Part shown: in pieces, positions 8,874-17,168 of the stretch
Layout of the letters: every line of letters begins with the position of its first letter
How positions within the stretch are numbered: position 1 is the stretch's first letter
Assembly: GCA_002067705.1 (NCBI GenBank)
Contig: MVRL01000181.1
Coordinates: forward strand, 1 to 47,149
Length of the DNA stretch: 47,149 nucleotides
Reading direction: 5' to 3'
From: Methanosaeta sp. PtaU1.Bin112
Lineage (GTDB): Archaea; Halobacteriota; Methanosarcinia; Methanotrichales; Methanotrichaceae
Program-made: the position numbers and the translations under genes
Notes under the pieces: generated by a model
Seen by the model: only the letters and a program-made list of their open reading frames with translations
The model's database searches: none
Told to the model about the DNA's origin: nothing

Positions 8874-9258
8874 GTTGCCCGTAGGCTGGGAGTAGGAGCT
8901 AAAAAAGCAGATCCATGGCGGAAATGGGCGGTCGGAAGGGATTACAGAATCAAGTGGTCAAAGTGACCACTTGAAAAGGAAGAGGTTGTAGTCAAAGAAT
9001 ATGATATCTCCCGTCGAACAGTTCGCCTCTCTGCCGATCTCCATAAAAAACGTCTAAGACATCAAGGAGGCAGCTCCTGAAGCAGTCGAGAATATCGAAT
9101 CAACCTGCGGAACGTGCAATCTGTCTTGCAGTCACTCCTTTCTGTTTTTCGCAGATAATCCAATGGATCTTGCGCTGGCCCAATTTTATAGCCCGTGTTA
9201 CGGATTCAGGGGCAAATGTTCGAAATACTCTCGAGACTACCCATTCTCGCAAGAAGAG
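8874..9258. other. Gap with a perfect hairpin and possible transposase debris
   Basis: No intact gene. On the minus strand a frame up to about 9230 reads RKIHWIICEKQKGVTARQIA, which looks like the N-terminal helix-turn-helix of an integrase-type transposase. It stops soon after, so it would be a fragment. On the plus strand a frame from about 8999 reads on through an in-frame TAA to a Cys-rich segment (CGTCNLSC) ending inside the inverted repeat at 9259. Both look like decayed coding DNA, and I cannot say which strand was real. Confidence 0.35.
8950..8974. repeat. Perfect inverted repeat (11-bp arms, 3-nt loop)
   Basis: TCAAGTGGTCA, AAG, TGACCACTTGA. It lies 75 bases after the last small gene of the element. 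No T-run follows (AAAAGG), so a dimer-binding operator or a replication/recombination site is as likely as a terminator. Confidence 0.6.
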
Positions 9259-9300
9259 TTCTATGTCATTTTTACAATTATTGAATAAAATGTCATAGAA
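9259..9300 (+). promoter_or_regulatory. Inverted-repeat promoter element, copy 1
   Basis: Left arm TTCTATGTCATTTT (9259-9272), right arm AAAATGTCATAGAA (9287-9300), 13 of 14 positions complementary, with a TATA-like TTGAATAAA between. The ATG of the decayed gene follows 10 bases later at 9311. The same element, perfect, stands before the intact gene at 15781. Confidence 0.7.
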
Positions 9301-9310
9301 CCATTCTGGC

Positions 9311-9455
9311 ATGCACAAAACCACATTCGCCGAGAAGAGAAAAGCCCTGCAGAAAGATGCCCTGGAGCTGGCATGCAGGCAAGGGCGACCCTCAAGGCGG
9401 CCGGCGTCCTTCCCAGGCCGGCTACAATGCTCGTGAGCTGCAGGACCTGGAGTCG
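9311..9455 (+). pseudogene. Decayed copy of the gene at 15781
   Basis: From ATG 9311 the frame begins MHKTTFAEKRKALQKDALELA, close to the intact paralogue's MHKTASGERRKALRKEALELA. One base is missing at about 9371 (GAGCTGGC-ATGCAG against GAGCTGGCCATGCAG), which shifts the frame. DNA similarity continues (GCGGCCGGCGTCCTTCCCAGGCC) to about 9450 and then ends, so the C-terminal part is gone. The SWIM gene ends on the other strand 20 bases later, which suggests the copy was cut at a junction. Confidence 0.75.
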
Positions 9456-9476
9456 CATCATATATTTAAAATGCTA

Positions 9477-10364
9477 CTATGTTTTTATCTCCGCTTCGCC
9501 CAATGCCTTTCTTCGTGCCTCTCGGCCTGCTATCAGATATGCCTTTGAGAGCAACGTAGCCATATTTTCATCCCCAACAAAGAATGGTGCATTCCCCAAC
9601 CTTTTCAATACCGCATTCTGGATCTCAGGTGCAGTTGGGTTAATCTCCAGCTGATCAATCTCGCTTCCTTTCTGCCAGTAGCTATCCAAGCATTCTTCCA
9701 GAGGTTTAACTGGATCAGTGGGACTGGAAGCCAGACTATGCATTTCCTCCGGCTCCAGCTGGGCTCCAGCCGCCCGCATATTACGTAGGGCCTCGATGAT
9801 CTGCTCTTTAGTCCTGCCCCGGAGCTTGAATATCAGGAAGGGATCGCAGTCGAACTGCTCCGCCAGCAGATAATATACCGCTGCAATGTGCTTGCAGGGA
9901 TTAGACCAGTCGGGGCACGAGCAGTCCGTCACCAGATCATCACCTTTCCTGGGAAATAGGGATATGCCTGAACTGGAAAAAGCCTCCTCGATGTTCTGTG
10001 GCATCTCCCGGGATAGCAACCGAGCCGCAAAAACAGCCTTGGAAGCCATGGCTAAAGTAGCCTTCTCCCACTCGAGCTCGGACAAGGGTTTCAATTTTAT
10101 CTTCACATCATAGGGCTGGGACCAGGTGCCCTGTACTTTAGCCCGGACTATGCCGGGATTGATGTCGATGGATATGACCTGACCCTTTCTGGCATAATTC
10201 TTTCCCCGGGTGAGCCTGGCGCCCAAGTCGAAAGACTCCAGGGTCCTGACCCACCGCTGGGACCACCAGGTCTCGCCAATGCAGCCACGCTTGCTCTTGG
10301 CTTTCAGGCCGTTCTCGACCTTCTTGGGCTTGGCCGGCTCGTAGTAGCTCCAATAGGGGCTCAT
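9477..10364 (-). CDS. SWIM zinc-finger protein, partner of the SNF2 ATPase
   Basis: 295 aa. The SWIM motif CxC...CxH is at about 143-156 (DCSCPDWSNPCKHIAAVYY), which binds zinc and mediates DNA or protein contacts. The N-terminal part (WWSQRWVRTLESFDLGARLTRGKNYARKG) is the conserved head of SWIM proteins that accompany SNF2 helicases. ATG overlaps the SNF2 stop by four bases (10361-10364), so the two are one operon and very probably one complex. The role in archaea (DNA repair or chromatin-like remodelling) is unproven. Confidence 0.9.
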   Translation of the reverse strand: MSPYWSYYEPAKPKKVENGLKAKSKRGCIGETWWSQRWVRTLESFDLGARLTRGKNYARKGQVISIDINPGIVRAKVQGTWSQPYDVKIKLKPLSELEWEKATLAMASKAVFAARLLSREMPQNIEEAFSSSGISLFPRKGDDLVTDCSCPDWSNPCKHIAAVYYLLAEQFDCDPFLIFKLRGRTKEQIIEALRNMRAAGAQLEPEEMHSLASSPTDPVKPLEECLDSYWQKGSEIDQLEINPTAPEIQNAVLKRLGNAPFFVGDENMATLLSKAYLIAGREARRKALGEAEIKT

Positions 10365-13300
10365 TGTCTGTCCCCTCCGTTGCTCACAGAATCCCGTCTC
10401 AGGGACATCAGCTCTTTGAGGGCTTCGTTGGACAGCTCGGTGAGCCAGGTTTCGCCAGTGCCTATCACCGATTCCGCCAGAGCCTTCTTCTGCTCAATCA
10501 TCTGGTCTATGCGCTCCTCTAAAGTGCCCAGACAGACGAACTTGTGCACGAAGACGTTCTTCTTCTGGCCTATACGAAAAGCCCGGTCGGTGGCCTGGTT
10601 CTCAACCGCAGGATTCCACCATCGATCAAAGTGGAAGACATGGTTGGCGGCAGTGAGATTGAGCCCGAAGCCACCCGCCTTTAGAGACAATATGAATATG
10701 GGCGACCTTCCTGCCTGGAACCTCTGGATCATCTCCTCCCTCTGGCTCCTGGTGGTCTTGCCATGCAGGAAGAGAGCTTCGACACCCAGCTTCTCCTGGA
10801 GCTGATGCCGCAGCATAGCCCCCATGCCAGCGAACTGGGTGAACACCAGGGCCCGGTCGCCCGAAGCTACGACTTCTTCGAGCATCTCCTCGAGCCGTGA
10901 GAGCTTTCCTGATCGCCCCTCCAGGGAGCCTCCGTCCTGTAATAACAGCGCCGGGTGGTTGCAGACCTGCTTTAGTTTGGTCAACGTGGCCAGGATCAGG
11001 CCCCTCCGTTCCATGCCTGTTTTTGACTCGATCCTAGCCAGCATCTCATCAACCACAGCAGCATAAAGAGTCGCCTGCTCTGCTGTCAGGTTATAGTTGA
11101 CCTTCATCTCCAGCTTATCCGGGAGATCCTTTATGACTGTGGCATCGGTCTTGAGCCGGCGCAGGACAAAAGGCTGGATCAGGGACCGCAGCACCTGAGA
11201 TCGGCTCTTGCTGTTATACTTTTCGATGGGCAGCACAAAATCCCTGCGAAAAGAGTCGAACGACCCCAGATAGCCGGGATTGAGAAAATCCATGATGGAC
11301 CATAGCTCCGAGAGTCTGTTCTCTACAGGCGTCCCGGTCAGGGCGATCTTCTGTCTGGCCTTGAGGCGTTTTATCGACTGAGTCTGGCGGGCAGACTGGT
11401 TCTTGATGCTCTGGGCTTCGTCCAGGACGATGTGACTCCAGCAGACGGCTGAGAGGTCTTCTTCGTCCCTCTGGGCCAGAGAATAGGTGGTAACCACCAC
11501 ATCGGCCTTTTCTGCTGCCTCTCTGAAGCTAAGGCCGGAGAGGCGGCCGAGGCCATGGTGCATCAGGACTCGGAGATCTGGAGCAAACCTTTCCATCTCC
11601 CTTTGCCAGTTGCCAGCGACGGACATGGGGCAGACGAGAAGCACGGGACTCGGTCTTGTCAAGTCTGAGCTTTTGTCGCCCAATTCGTTTCTCTCGCTCA
11701 AGAGAAAGGCTATCAACTCGATGGTCTTACCCAGGCCCATGTCATCTGCCAGACAGGCTCCCAGGCCGAGATGGTTCAGGTACATCAGCCAGGAGACACC
11801 GCGAAGCTGGTAAGGCCGAAGTGTGCCACAGAAATCCCCGGGAGTCTGGACAGCCTCTAAATGCCCTCCGGGATCGGATAGAGCTTCGAGAATCTCTTTA
11901 ATCCTGCCTTCTGCCTGGAATCCCAGGACAGGTAGCTTGGACTTGGCTTCAGTTGTGCTTCCGAGAAGATCAATCCCTGAGCCCGATCCAAGCCCCTGGC
12001 CCAGACCCAGCCGGAGAGCCTCGGCCAGGGTCATCTTTCGATCCCTTTTCTTCCGGAAGAAGTCGATTGCGGCCTCGATATCCTGAGGTCGCAGCTCCAT
12101 CCATTGCCCTCTTACCTGGATAAGCGGGATCTTAAGCCGAGACAGCTCGGCAAACTCTGCCTCTGTGAGCTCATTTTCGCCCAAAGAAAGCTGCCAGTCA
12201 TATTCCACTATGGAGTCCAGACGGAAGAATCCCGGTCCTACTTTGCTAGATTTCTGGGGGAAATCCCTCAGACGCAGCCTTATGCCCAGGCCCGTCTCTG
12301 GACGATGCCACCAGGAAGGCAGCAGTACCCCAAAGCCCTTCTGCTCCAGCAGAGGTGCTGATTGGCGCAGGAATGAATAAGCTTCATCGGTTTCCATCTC
12401 CAGGCTGGTAGGCCGGGCTCTATCCAGGCTCTTCTCCAGATCAGGAAAGACTCTGGATGCTCGGCCCAGGTCTGCGAGAAGCTGCTCCTGAGGGTTCTTC
12501 AGCCTCTTTTTCAGCAAGGTAAGAGCGCCGGATTTTGTCTGCCATACATCCGATGCAGAGACGAGCAGGCTGCGGTCTTCTTTTGATTGGAGGAAGAAGC
12601 TCAGCCTCCAGGATTCATCTGATTCAGCTGGTGCCTCAAGTCTTAAGCAGGTGCGAAATGGCGCATCAACTGATTGGGGCTGAAGCTCAGAGGTCCAGCT
12701 GTCCAGCTTTTTAGCGAAGATCTCAATTTCTTCTTCGGAAGCGTTGAGAGTGGGGTCGTCTGAGGTCAAGCCTATCAGGAGCTGCTGCTGCAGTGGAACG
12801 AGCCGGGGCTTGCGGCCGCGTCGAGGTTGCAGGAGGGTGGTTTGCTTCAAGCTTTTCCGGACCAGACAATCCACAGCCCTGTCCAGGAAGCTTTTAACCA
12901 GGATGCTGGGAGTGACCCTGGCAGCCTGGAGAGATCTTGAGGACAGGCAGCTGGGAGGTATGGATGAAAAGAAGATGCTCAATCTTTCTTGGTCGGCTTC
13001 GTCAAAAAACGGCTTCCAGAGTGACCTTCCTTCCCTGATCGCAGGGATAAACTGCTCTCTGGCCACCAGCTCCAGGGAGAAGAGGGCAAGTTTTGACCAG
13101 AACAGCATGGAATCGGCAAGAATTAAGCCATCGGGTAGCGGGAGGGGCATGTCCAGAAGTAGATCCAATGCCAGGGCAGGCTTAAGAGCCAGGGTGGTTA
13201 TGGTGCAATCGATCAGACCCACGGTTTTCTGAGGGACATAGCTATCACGGAGGAGCCAAGGAGACGGAAGTGGACCGAATCCACCTTTGCCAGAGGGTAG

Positions 13301-13507
13301 CTGGAGAGTCAGTGCGCCTATATCACTACCGTCCAGCTGGAAAGATCCAGAAAGATGCCGCTTGACCTCCGTGCCAGTGAGTGCGAAAGGATGAGGCAAA
13401 GGCTTTTTAGGTCGCTGGTTTGGCGCAGCGGGGACCAGAGGCAAAGCTGATGATTCTGACCAGATGTGAAATGTCTCAGTATCCCAGATGGAGTGCAAAA
13501 CCTGCAT
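10361..13507 (-). CDS. SNF2/Rad54-family DNA-dependent ATPase
   Basis: 1048 aa, the usual length of bacterial and archaeal SNF2 proteins with a long N-terminal region (about 1-560) before the motor. Motifs seen: Walker A DDMGLGKTIE at about 586, DEAQ in VLDEAQSIKN near 694, TGTPVENRL, and motif VI ATDRAFRIGQ near 970. These enzymes move along duplex DNA and remodel protein-DNA complexes. The gene is first in a two-gene operon with the SWIM protein. Start at ATG 13507, with the next in-frame region upstream showing no better choice. Confidence 0.93.
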   Translation of the reverse strand: MQVLHSIWDTETFHIWSESSALPLVPAAPNQRPKKPLPHPFALTGTEVKRHLSGSFQLDGSDIGALTLQLPSGKGGFGPLPSPWLLRDSYVPQKTVGLIDCTITTLALKPALALDLLLDMPLPLPDGLILADSMLFWSKLALFSLELVAREQFIPAIREGRSLWKPFFDEADQERLSIFFSSIPPSCLSSRSLQAARVTPSILVKSFLDRAVDCLVRKSLKQTTLLQPRRGRKPRLVPLQQQLLIGLTSDDPTLNASEEEIEIFAKKLDSWTSELQPQSVDAPFRTCLRLEAPAESDESWRLSFFLQSKEDRSLLVSASDVWQTKSGALTLLKKRLKNPQEQLLADLGRASRVFPDLEKSLDRARPTSLEMETDEAYSFLRQSAPLLEQKGFGVLLPSWWHRPETGLGIRLRLRDFPQKSSKVGPGFFRLDSIVEYDWQLSLGENELTEAEFAELSRLKIPLIQVRGQWMELRPQDIEAAIDFFRKKRDRKMTLAEALRLGLGQGLGSGSGIDLLGSTTEAKSKLPVLGFQAEGRIKEILEALSDPGGHLEAVQTPGDFCGTLRPYQLRGVSWLMYLNHLGLGACLADDMGLGKTIELIAFLLSERNELGDKSSDLTRPSPVLLVCPMSVAGNWQREMERFAPDLRVLMHHGLGRLSGLSFREAAEKADVVVTTYSLAQRDEEDLSAVCWSHIVLDEAQSIKNQSARQTQSIKRLKARQKIALTGTPVENRLSELWSIMDFLNPGYLGSFDSFRRDFVLPIEKYNSKSRSQVLRSLIQPFVLRRLKTDATVIKDLPDKLEMKVNYNLTAEQATLYAAVVDEMLARIESKTGMERRGLILATLTKLKQVCNHPALLLQDGGSLEGRSGKLSRLEEMLEEVVASGDRALVFTQFAGMGAMLRHQLQEKLGVEALFLHGKTTRSQREEMIQRFQAGRSPIFILSLKAGGFGLNLTAANHVFHFDRWWNPAVENQATDRAFRIGQKKNVFVHKFVCLGTLEERIDQMIEQKKALAESVIGTGETWLTELSNEALKELMSLRRDSVSNGGDRQ

Positions 13508-13894
13508 GCATTCGGATCCTTGCGATCTGATTTCTTCAAAGCTGTTTCATTATCTGAACCAGTATGATGATAGGCAATGAATTTGAGTCTTTCCAATATA
13601 CGCAGTTTTATTCTCTAGATATCGATATTGTATCTGGATGTCTCTTTTCTGAATAGGATGGACTTCATTCCAGGATCTCGATAATCTACCAAGGAGTGTT
13701 TGGCATTTGGAGATAGCTAGCGCGTCAGGATATGAGGTGAGGAAAAACAAATGCTTAGAATGCGGTTAGAGCCGTTGATCTTTTTATTGAGGACGTTTTA
13801 ATGCTAACTATTTGCAGGTACTCGTGAGAGAGTAATCAGTTCTCAAATTCAATTATTAAAATTATAATTTAACAAAGAATGAATGGGATCGGGA
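13508..13894. other. Intergenic region, nothing recognised
   Basis: 387 AT-rich bases between the SNF2 start and the end of the secreted protein gene. It must hold the SNF2 promoter (minus strand), but no distinct TATA box or structure stood out. Confidence 0.5.
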
Positions 13895-14338
13895 CTAAAT
13901 CCCGCCCAAATATTCTACTCCGCCTTGCTGCCAGGGGTTCGTTGCTTTCAACTTTGTAGGATCGACGGTTTTCGGCAGCAAATTGACATCGTTGGTCGTA
14001 TAGCTTCCCTGGTCCATCTCATTCATGCCATCGATCTTGTGAACTATCCCGCCGCCAGTGGTGTTGTTTGCCAGGATGTAGGGCTTCTGGAGATCAACAG
14101 GGGCCGTCATTTTCTGCATGAGCAGATTTGCGTCCTCCCCATAGTACAGCCGGACCCAGGCATTCCATTGATCTGCAAGGGCATTGAATGTCGGGATGTC
14201 CTGGGCGGCATAGGCGGTAGCCATCTTCCAGGATAGCGTTGTTCCGTTGATCATGGCTTGCTGGGTGGCATCATACCCAGAGACAGGGGAAAGGGCAATA
14301 AAAGCCAATGCCATTAGTGCGACTAGTATCGATTTCAT
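13895..14338 (-). CDS. Small exported protein of unknown function
   Basis: 147 aa with a clear signal peptide (MKSILVALMALAFIALSPVSG, cleavage likely after SG). The mature part is acidic and aromatic (WKMATAYAAQDI, WNAWVRLYYGED) with N-x-T sites, fitting a surface protein. ATG 14338 gives a standard signal peptide; a GTG three codons upstream (14347) is possible. TATA-like CTATAAAATG lies upstream near 14465. Single-gene unit. Confidence 0.7.
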   Translation of the reverse strand: MKSILVALMALAFIALSPVSGYDATQQAMINGTTLSWKMATAYAAQDIPTFNALADQWNAWVRLYYGEDANLLMQKMTAPVDLQKPYILANNTTGGGIVHKIDGMNEMDQGSYTTNDVNLLPKTVDPTKLKATNPWQQGGVEYLGGI

Positions 14339-14347
14339 TTTTTCCAC

Positions 14348-15730
14348 TCTCTTCTTTTCCTATAATATTCCTTCGCAAAACATTTTCGATTGACTTCGTT
14401 GGAGATCTTCATTTTTTCAGGTTTTTCTTTTCGGGCCAGAGCGCCGTGTTTAAAAATATTCTATGGCATTTTATAGAGCATTTAAGAAAATGACCTAGAA
14501 CTAAATCCAAGGGCTCGGCCAGTCGTCCAGCCCTGTAGCTCTGATAAATTTACCTCTCCTCCTTCATAACTGGATTTCAAGGCAGTAGCTCAAGGATATG
14601 TCAGGTATAAGTCTTTCTTCGGCTCTCAGGGAGAGATGGATAAGAAGGAGGGAGGCAAAAGCCTGTATGTAGGAGGGAAAACAATGGACTTCGACTTTTG
14701 CCAAGTACTATGTACGGCAATTGACGAGATAAATATCTTTCGGTTACGTCAAGAGGATATCCATTCTCTCTAATCAAGAATAATCGGAAAACAGCACAAT
14801 CGAAGTTCCAGGCAGGCCAGCACCGAAATCCGCAACGCCCTTTCAGGAGGAGCCAATCACTTTGATGATGGCCAGACCTGCCCGATGCTCGACTATTATT
14901 AAGCCGCGTTTTAAGGCAGCAGTTGCGCTGGAATCTTACACAGCGTCCGGTTTACGGGCAATCCGATCTATCTGGGCATCGTGCTGGCCTCTCGCCTTCG
15001 GCTTGTGCCGCATCATGCGCCCGACCGTATATTGACGTGAGATCTCCAGGCATAATTACTGCGCTTGTTACAGCGCGCAACTCTCTCAGCCCGAAGTTTC
15101 CCATGGGAAACTGAATTTTAGCTTCGATAGATCTCGTTTCCCATCCGTCGCGTGTGAGCCTCCGCGGGGCGCATGAGCGTTTCAATCTCGCAGACTCTTC
15201 AATCCGAATGCAATGCCACGACGGCCTGCATCTCCTGTACCAAGGGATCAAGACCTGCCAGCCTTGAGAGCTGATAGCATGTCGCCCCACGGAGGAGCGG
15301 ACAGTATCTCCCCTATTATAAAAGCGGCTCTTCGCTATTTAGTGTGGGTAACCTCAGGATATCGATTCTCAATCCTTGAGACAAAGCCTCGCAATGAGTC
15401 TAGCATGATGGGCGATTGATATTGATCCTGTCATTGCGGTGGTATCCTTGGAATTTCTGGTCAGACCCCAAGATTCAAGCCCACCCACACAAAACAGCGA
15501 GGAACCATAAAAGCATAATTGGACAGGTTAAGCCCACGGCACGCCCACCAAACGTGGCCTATGGATGCGATAGAAAGTCTGATAAATTTAAAGAAAATCA
15601 GTTCCGTCAAAATGGCGGAGTTGATTAACTACAATCGTGCGTCATCCTACCGGCGGACGCAATGCAGGCCCTGTACCATTGCTATTTCCTTACATAACAC
15701 ATTTGAGTTTCTGCCGGTCAAAAATTTGAT
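14348..15730. other. Long gene-poor stretch
   Basis: 1.38 kb with no gene I can support. The first 150 bases hold the promoter of the secreted protein. From about 14920 to 15300 composition is richer in G+C and frames open on both strands (112 aa on minus, 63 and 68 aa on plus), but none has a ribosome site or recognisable motif. Inside is a perfect 16-bp palindrome at 15096-15111 (GTTTCCCATGGGAAAC) with a half-site GTTTCCCAT 40 bases on (15136-15144). It may be an unrecognised RNA or a decayed mobile sequence. Confidence 0.4.
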
Positions 15731-15772
15731 TCTATGTCATTTTGATAAGCTTTAAATAAAATGACATAGAAC
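15731..15772 (+). promoter_or_regulatory. Inverted-repeat promoter element, copy 2 (perfect)
   Basis: TTCTATGTCATTTT (15731-15744) and its exact complement AAAATGACATAGAA (15759-15772), 14 bp each, 14 bp apart. TATA sequence TTTAAATA (15752-15759) lies between the arms. The ATG at 15781 is about 26 nt from the TATA centre, so the transcript should be leaderless. The arms bracket the TATA box, as for a repressor site. Confidence 0.75.
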
Positions 15773-15780
15773 TAATCTTT

Positions 15781-16173
15781 ATGCACAAGACTGCCTCCGG
15801 CGAGAGGAGAAAGGCCCTGCGAAAGGAGGCCCTGGAGCTGGCCATGCAGTCCAGAGCGGCCATGAAGGCAGCTGGCGTCCTGCCCCAGGCCGTCCCCAAG
15901 GCAAGGGCGCTGCAGCAAGAGGCGGACCGGCTCCGGGCGGAGGCTGAGGCTCTCAAGGACCGGGCCCGGCTAGAGGACCTCTCCATCTGGACCATGGAGA
16001 AGGTCAAGAGCAGCAAAAAGGACAGCAGGACCTATTATTATTGGATGGCCACCTGGCGGGAGGGGAGCCATACCAGAAATGTGCACCTGGGAAGCTGCGC
16101 CAAGATGGATGCGGATGCAGCTCTACAGAAGGCCAAAGCCAAGAAAGCCGAGGCCCTGGGGGTCAAGTTCTAA
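15781..16173 (+). CDS. Coiled-coil protein with YYYW-type C-terminal domain
   Basis: 130 aa. Residues about 1-80 are helical and rich in Ala, Glu and Arg, with a likely coiled coil (EADRLRAEAEALKDRARLEDL). The C-terminal 45 residues (TYYYWMATWREG, TRNVHLGSC) resemble a short domain common in methanogen small proteins (DUF6788-like, from memory). Expression is probably leaderless behind the inverted-repeat promoter. A frame-shifted copy with the same promoter is at 9311. The 3' end overlaps the convergent GrpB gene by 4 bases. A mobile or self-regulated gene is likely, but its function is unknown. Confidence 0.65.
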   Translation: MHKTASGERRKALRKEALELAMQSRAAMKAAGVLPQAVPKARALQQEADRLRAEAEALKDRARLEDLSIWTMEKVKSSKKDSRTYYYWMATWREGSHTRNVHLGSCAKMDADAALQKAKAKKAEALGVKF

Positions 16174-16718
16174 TTGTGTCCTTTCAGCCTTGCCTTTGCC
16201 TCTTTCGTGGCCCTTTCGATGTATTCCGATTTTGCCTCGGTGTAGGCCTCCCTGTCGTTGCTGTGTCTTGAGGCAAGCTTCCTTTTCAAGTCCTCATATC
16301 TCAGGGCCTCTTTCCTGTCGTTCCTCAAAAGGTCCCTGAAGAACACTCTGTCCCAGAGCCATTCCTGGTCCAAAGGTCCTATGTGTATGTGATAGGACTC
16401 ACTTTCGAGCCCATTCTTTCCGTAGCCCTTGACGAACATGAGATGACGGGTCTGCTCTTTCATGTGAAGGTACTCGTTCTCTTCCATCCGCTCGATGATC
16501 ACCTCATCCCTCATATCCAAGGGCTTCTCCATCAATATGTCTATCGTCGGCTTGGCAGAAAGTCCAGGAACTGCAGTGCTCCCTATATGCTCTATCCTGA
16601 TTTGGCCGTACCATATCCGTTCGAGGATGCTCTTTTCTTTCAGGAAAAGCTCAGGCCATTTTAGATCGTATCTGACTAGCTTAATGGGGTACAGAATCCC
16701 GAGTTCTTCCCTGTTCAT
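16170..16718 (-). CDS. GrpB family (UPF0157) nucleotidyltransferase-like protein
   Basis: 182 aa, the normal family length. Conserved features: YDLKWPELFLKEK near the start, IEHIGSTAVPGLSAKPTIDILM (the GSTAV-GL-AKP-IDI signature of the nucleotidyltransferase fold), and HIHIGP plus WLWDRVFFRDLLR later. Some relatives are fused to CoaE; the reaction is not established. Single gene, convergent with the one at 15781. Confidence 0.85.
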   Translation of the reverse strand: MNREELGILYPIKLVRYDLKWPELFLKEKSILERIWYGQIRIEHIGSTAVPGLSAKPTIDILMEKPLDMRDEVIIERMEENEYLHMKEQTRHLMFVKGYGKNGLESESYHIHIGPLDQEWLWDRVFFRDLLRNDRKEALRYEDLKRKLASRHSNDREAYTEAKSEYIERATKEAKARLKGHN

Positions 16719-17095
16719 TTCAGTCTACTTCCCTGCTTCCGAATGTTCTCCAATCAAGCTAATGCACTCTGGGGTTATAGGTGTGAGCAGCGCAGGGAGC
16801 CTTTGCGGTTTTGAAAGATCCCCTCACCCCGGACCATGCTTGACAGAGAATCCTAAAGAGCTTTTGTCTTGACTGCTAAGGATCAACCCTAAAGCAGTTT
16901 CTGGGCATCTTCATGCATGCTGGCGAGCTTCTTGGTGATGGGGTGCTGCGGCCCGCTCTCCTGCTCTGTCAACATACGGGACGAACTTGATAAGTAAGAA
17001 GAAGATACTAATCTCGGTAGTTAAGAATTATTGCCTCAATCCACAGGTATTAGTGCTTTCATGTGACCACAGTGGTTTTGTAGGACAAAAGGCTT
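16719..17095. other. Leader region of tRNA-Cys/cysS
   Basis: About 375 bases. On the minus strand a 28-codon frame (16889-16975, starting MLTEQESGPQHPITKKLAS) looks protein-like but is too short to accept. AT-rich DNA around 16985-17040 should contain the promoter of the tRNA-cysS unit. The sulfur-island palindrome is not present here. Confidence 0.4.
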
Positions 17096-17166
17096 GCCGG
17101 GGTGACTGACCGGTTAAGTGCGCGGCTGCAGACCGCGAGAATTGGGTTCGACTCCCAACCCCGGCC
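17096..17166 (+). tRNA. tRNA-Cys (GCA), with C73
   Basis: Cloverleaf by eye: acceptor GCCGGGG/CCCCGGC, D stem ACT/AGT, anticodon stem CGCGG/CCGCG around loop CTGCAGA (anticodon GCA), variable AGAA, T stem TTGGG/CCCAA with TTCGACT. All stems are perfectly paired. The base after the acceptor stem (discriminator 73) is C at 17166, whereas tRNA-Cys normally has U73, a main identity base for CysRS. The cysS ATG begins at 17169, two bases later, so the two are almost certainly in one transcript. No CCA is encoded. Confidence 0.93.
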
Positions 17167-17168
17167 TC

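Noticed and set aside
15179-15187. GTTTCAATC, like the end of a CRISPR repeat
   Set aside because: Occurs once; no regular repeats or spacers around it.
14952-15290. 112-aa minus-strand open frame
   Set aside because: No start signal, no motif, unusual composition; listed only as part of an unexplained stretch.
15000-15300. Group II intron or rRNA fragment
   Set aside because: No domain V sequence and no recognisable rRNA signature could be found by eye.
16889-16975. 28-codon minus-strand frame before tRNA-Cys
   Set aside because: Protein-like but too short to separate from chance.
17118-17168. cysS frame open upstream through the tRNA, giving 17 more residues
   Set aside because: The DNA forms a perfect tRNA-Cys cloverleaf and the family N-terminus starts at 17169.
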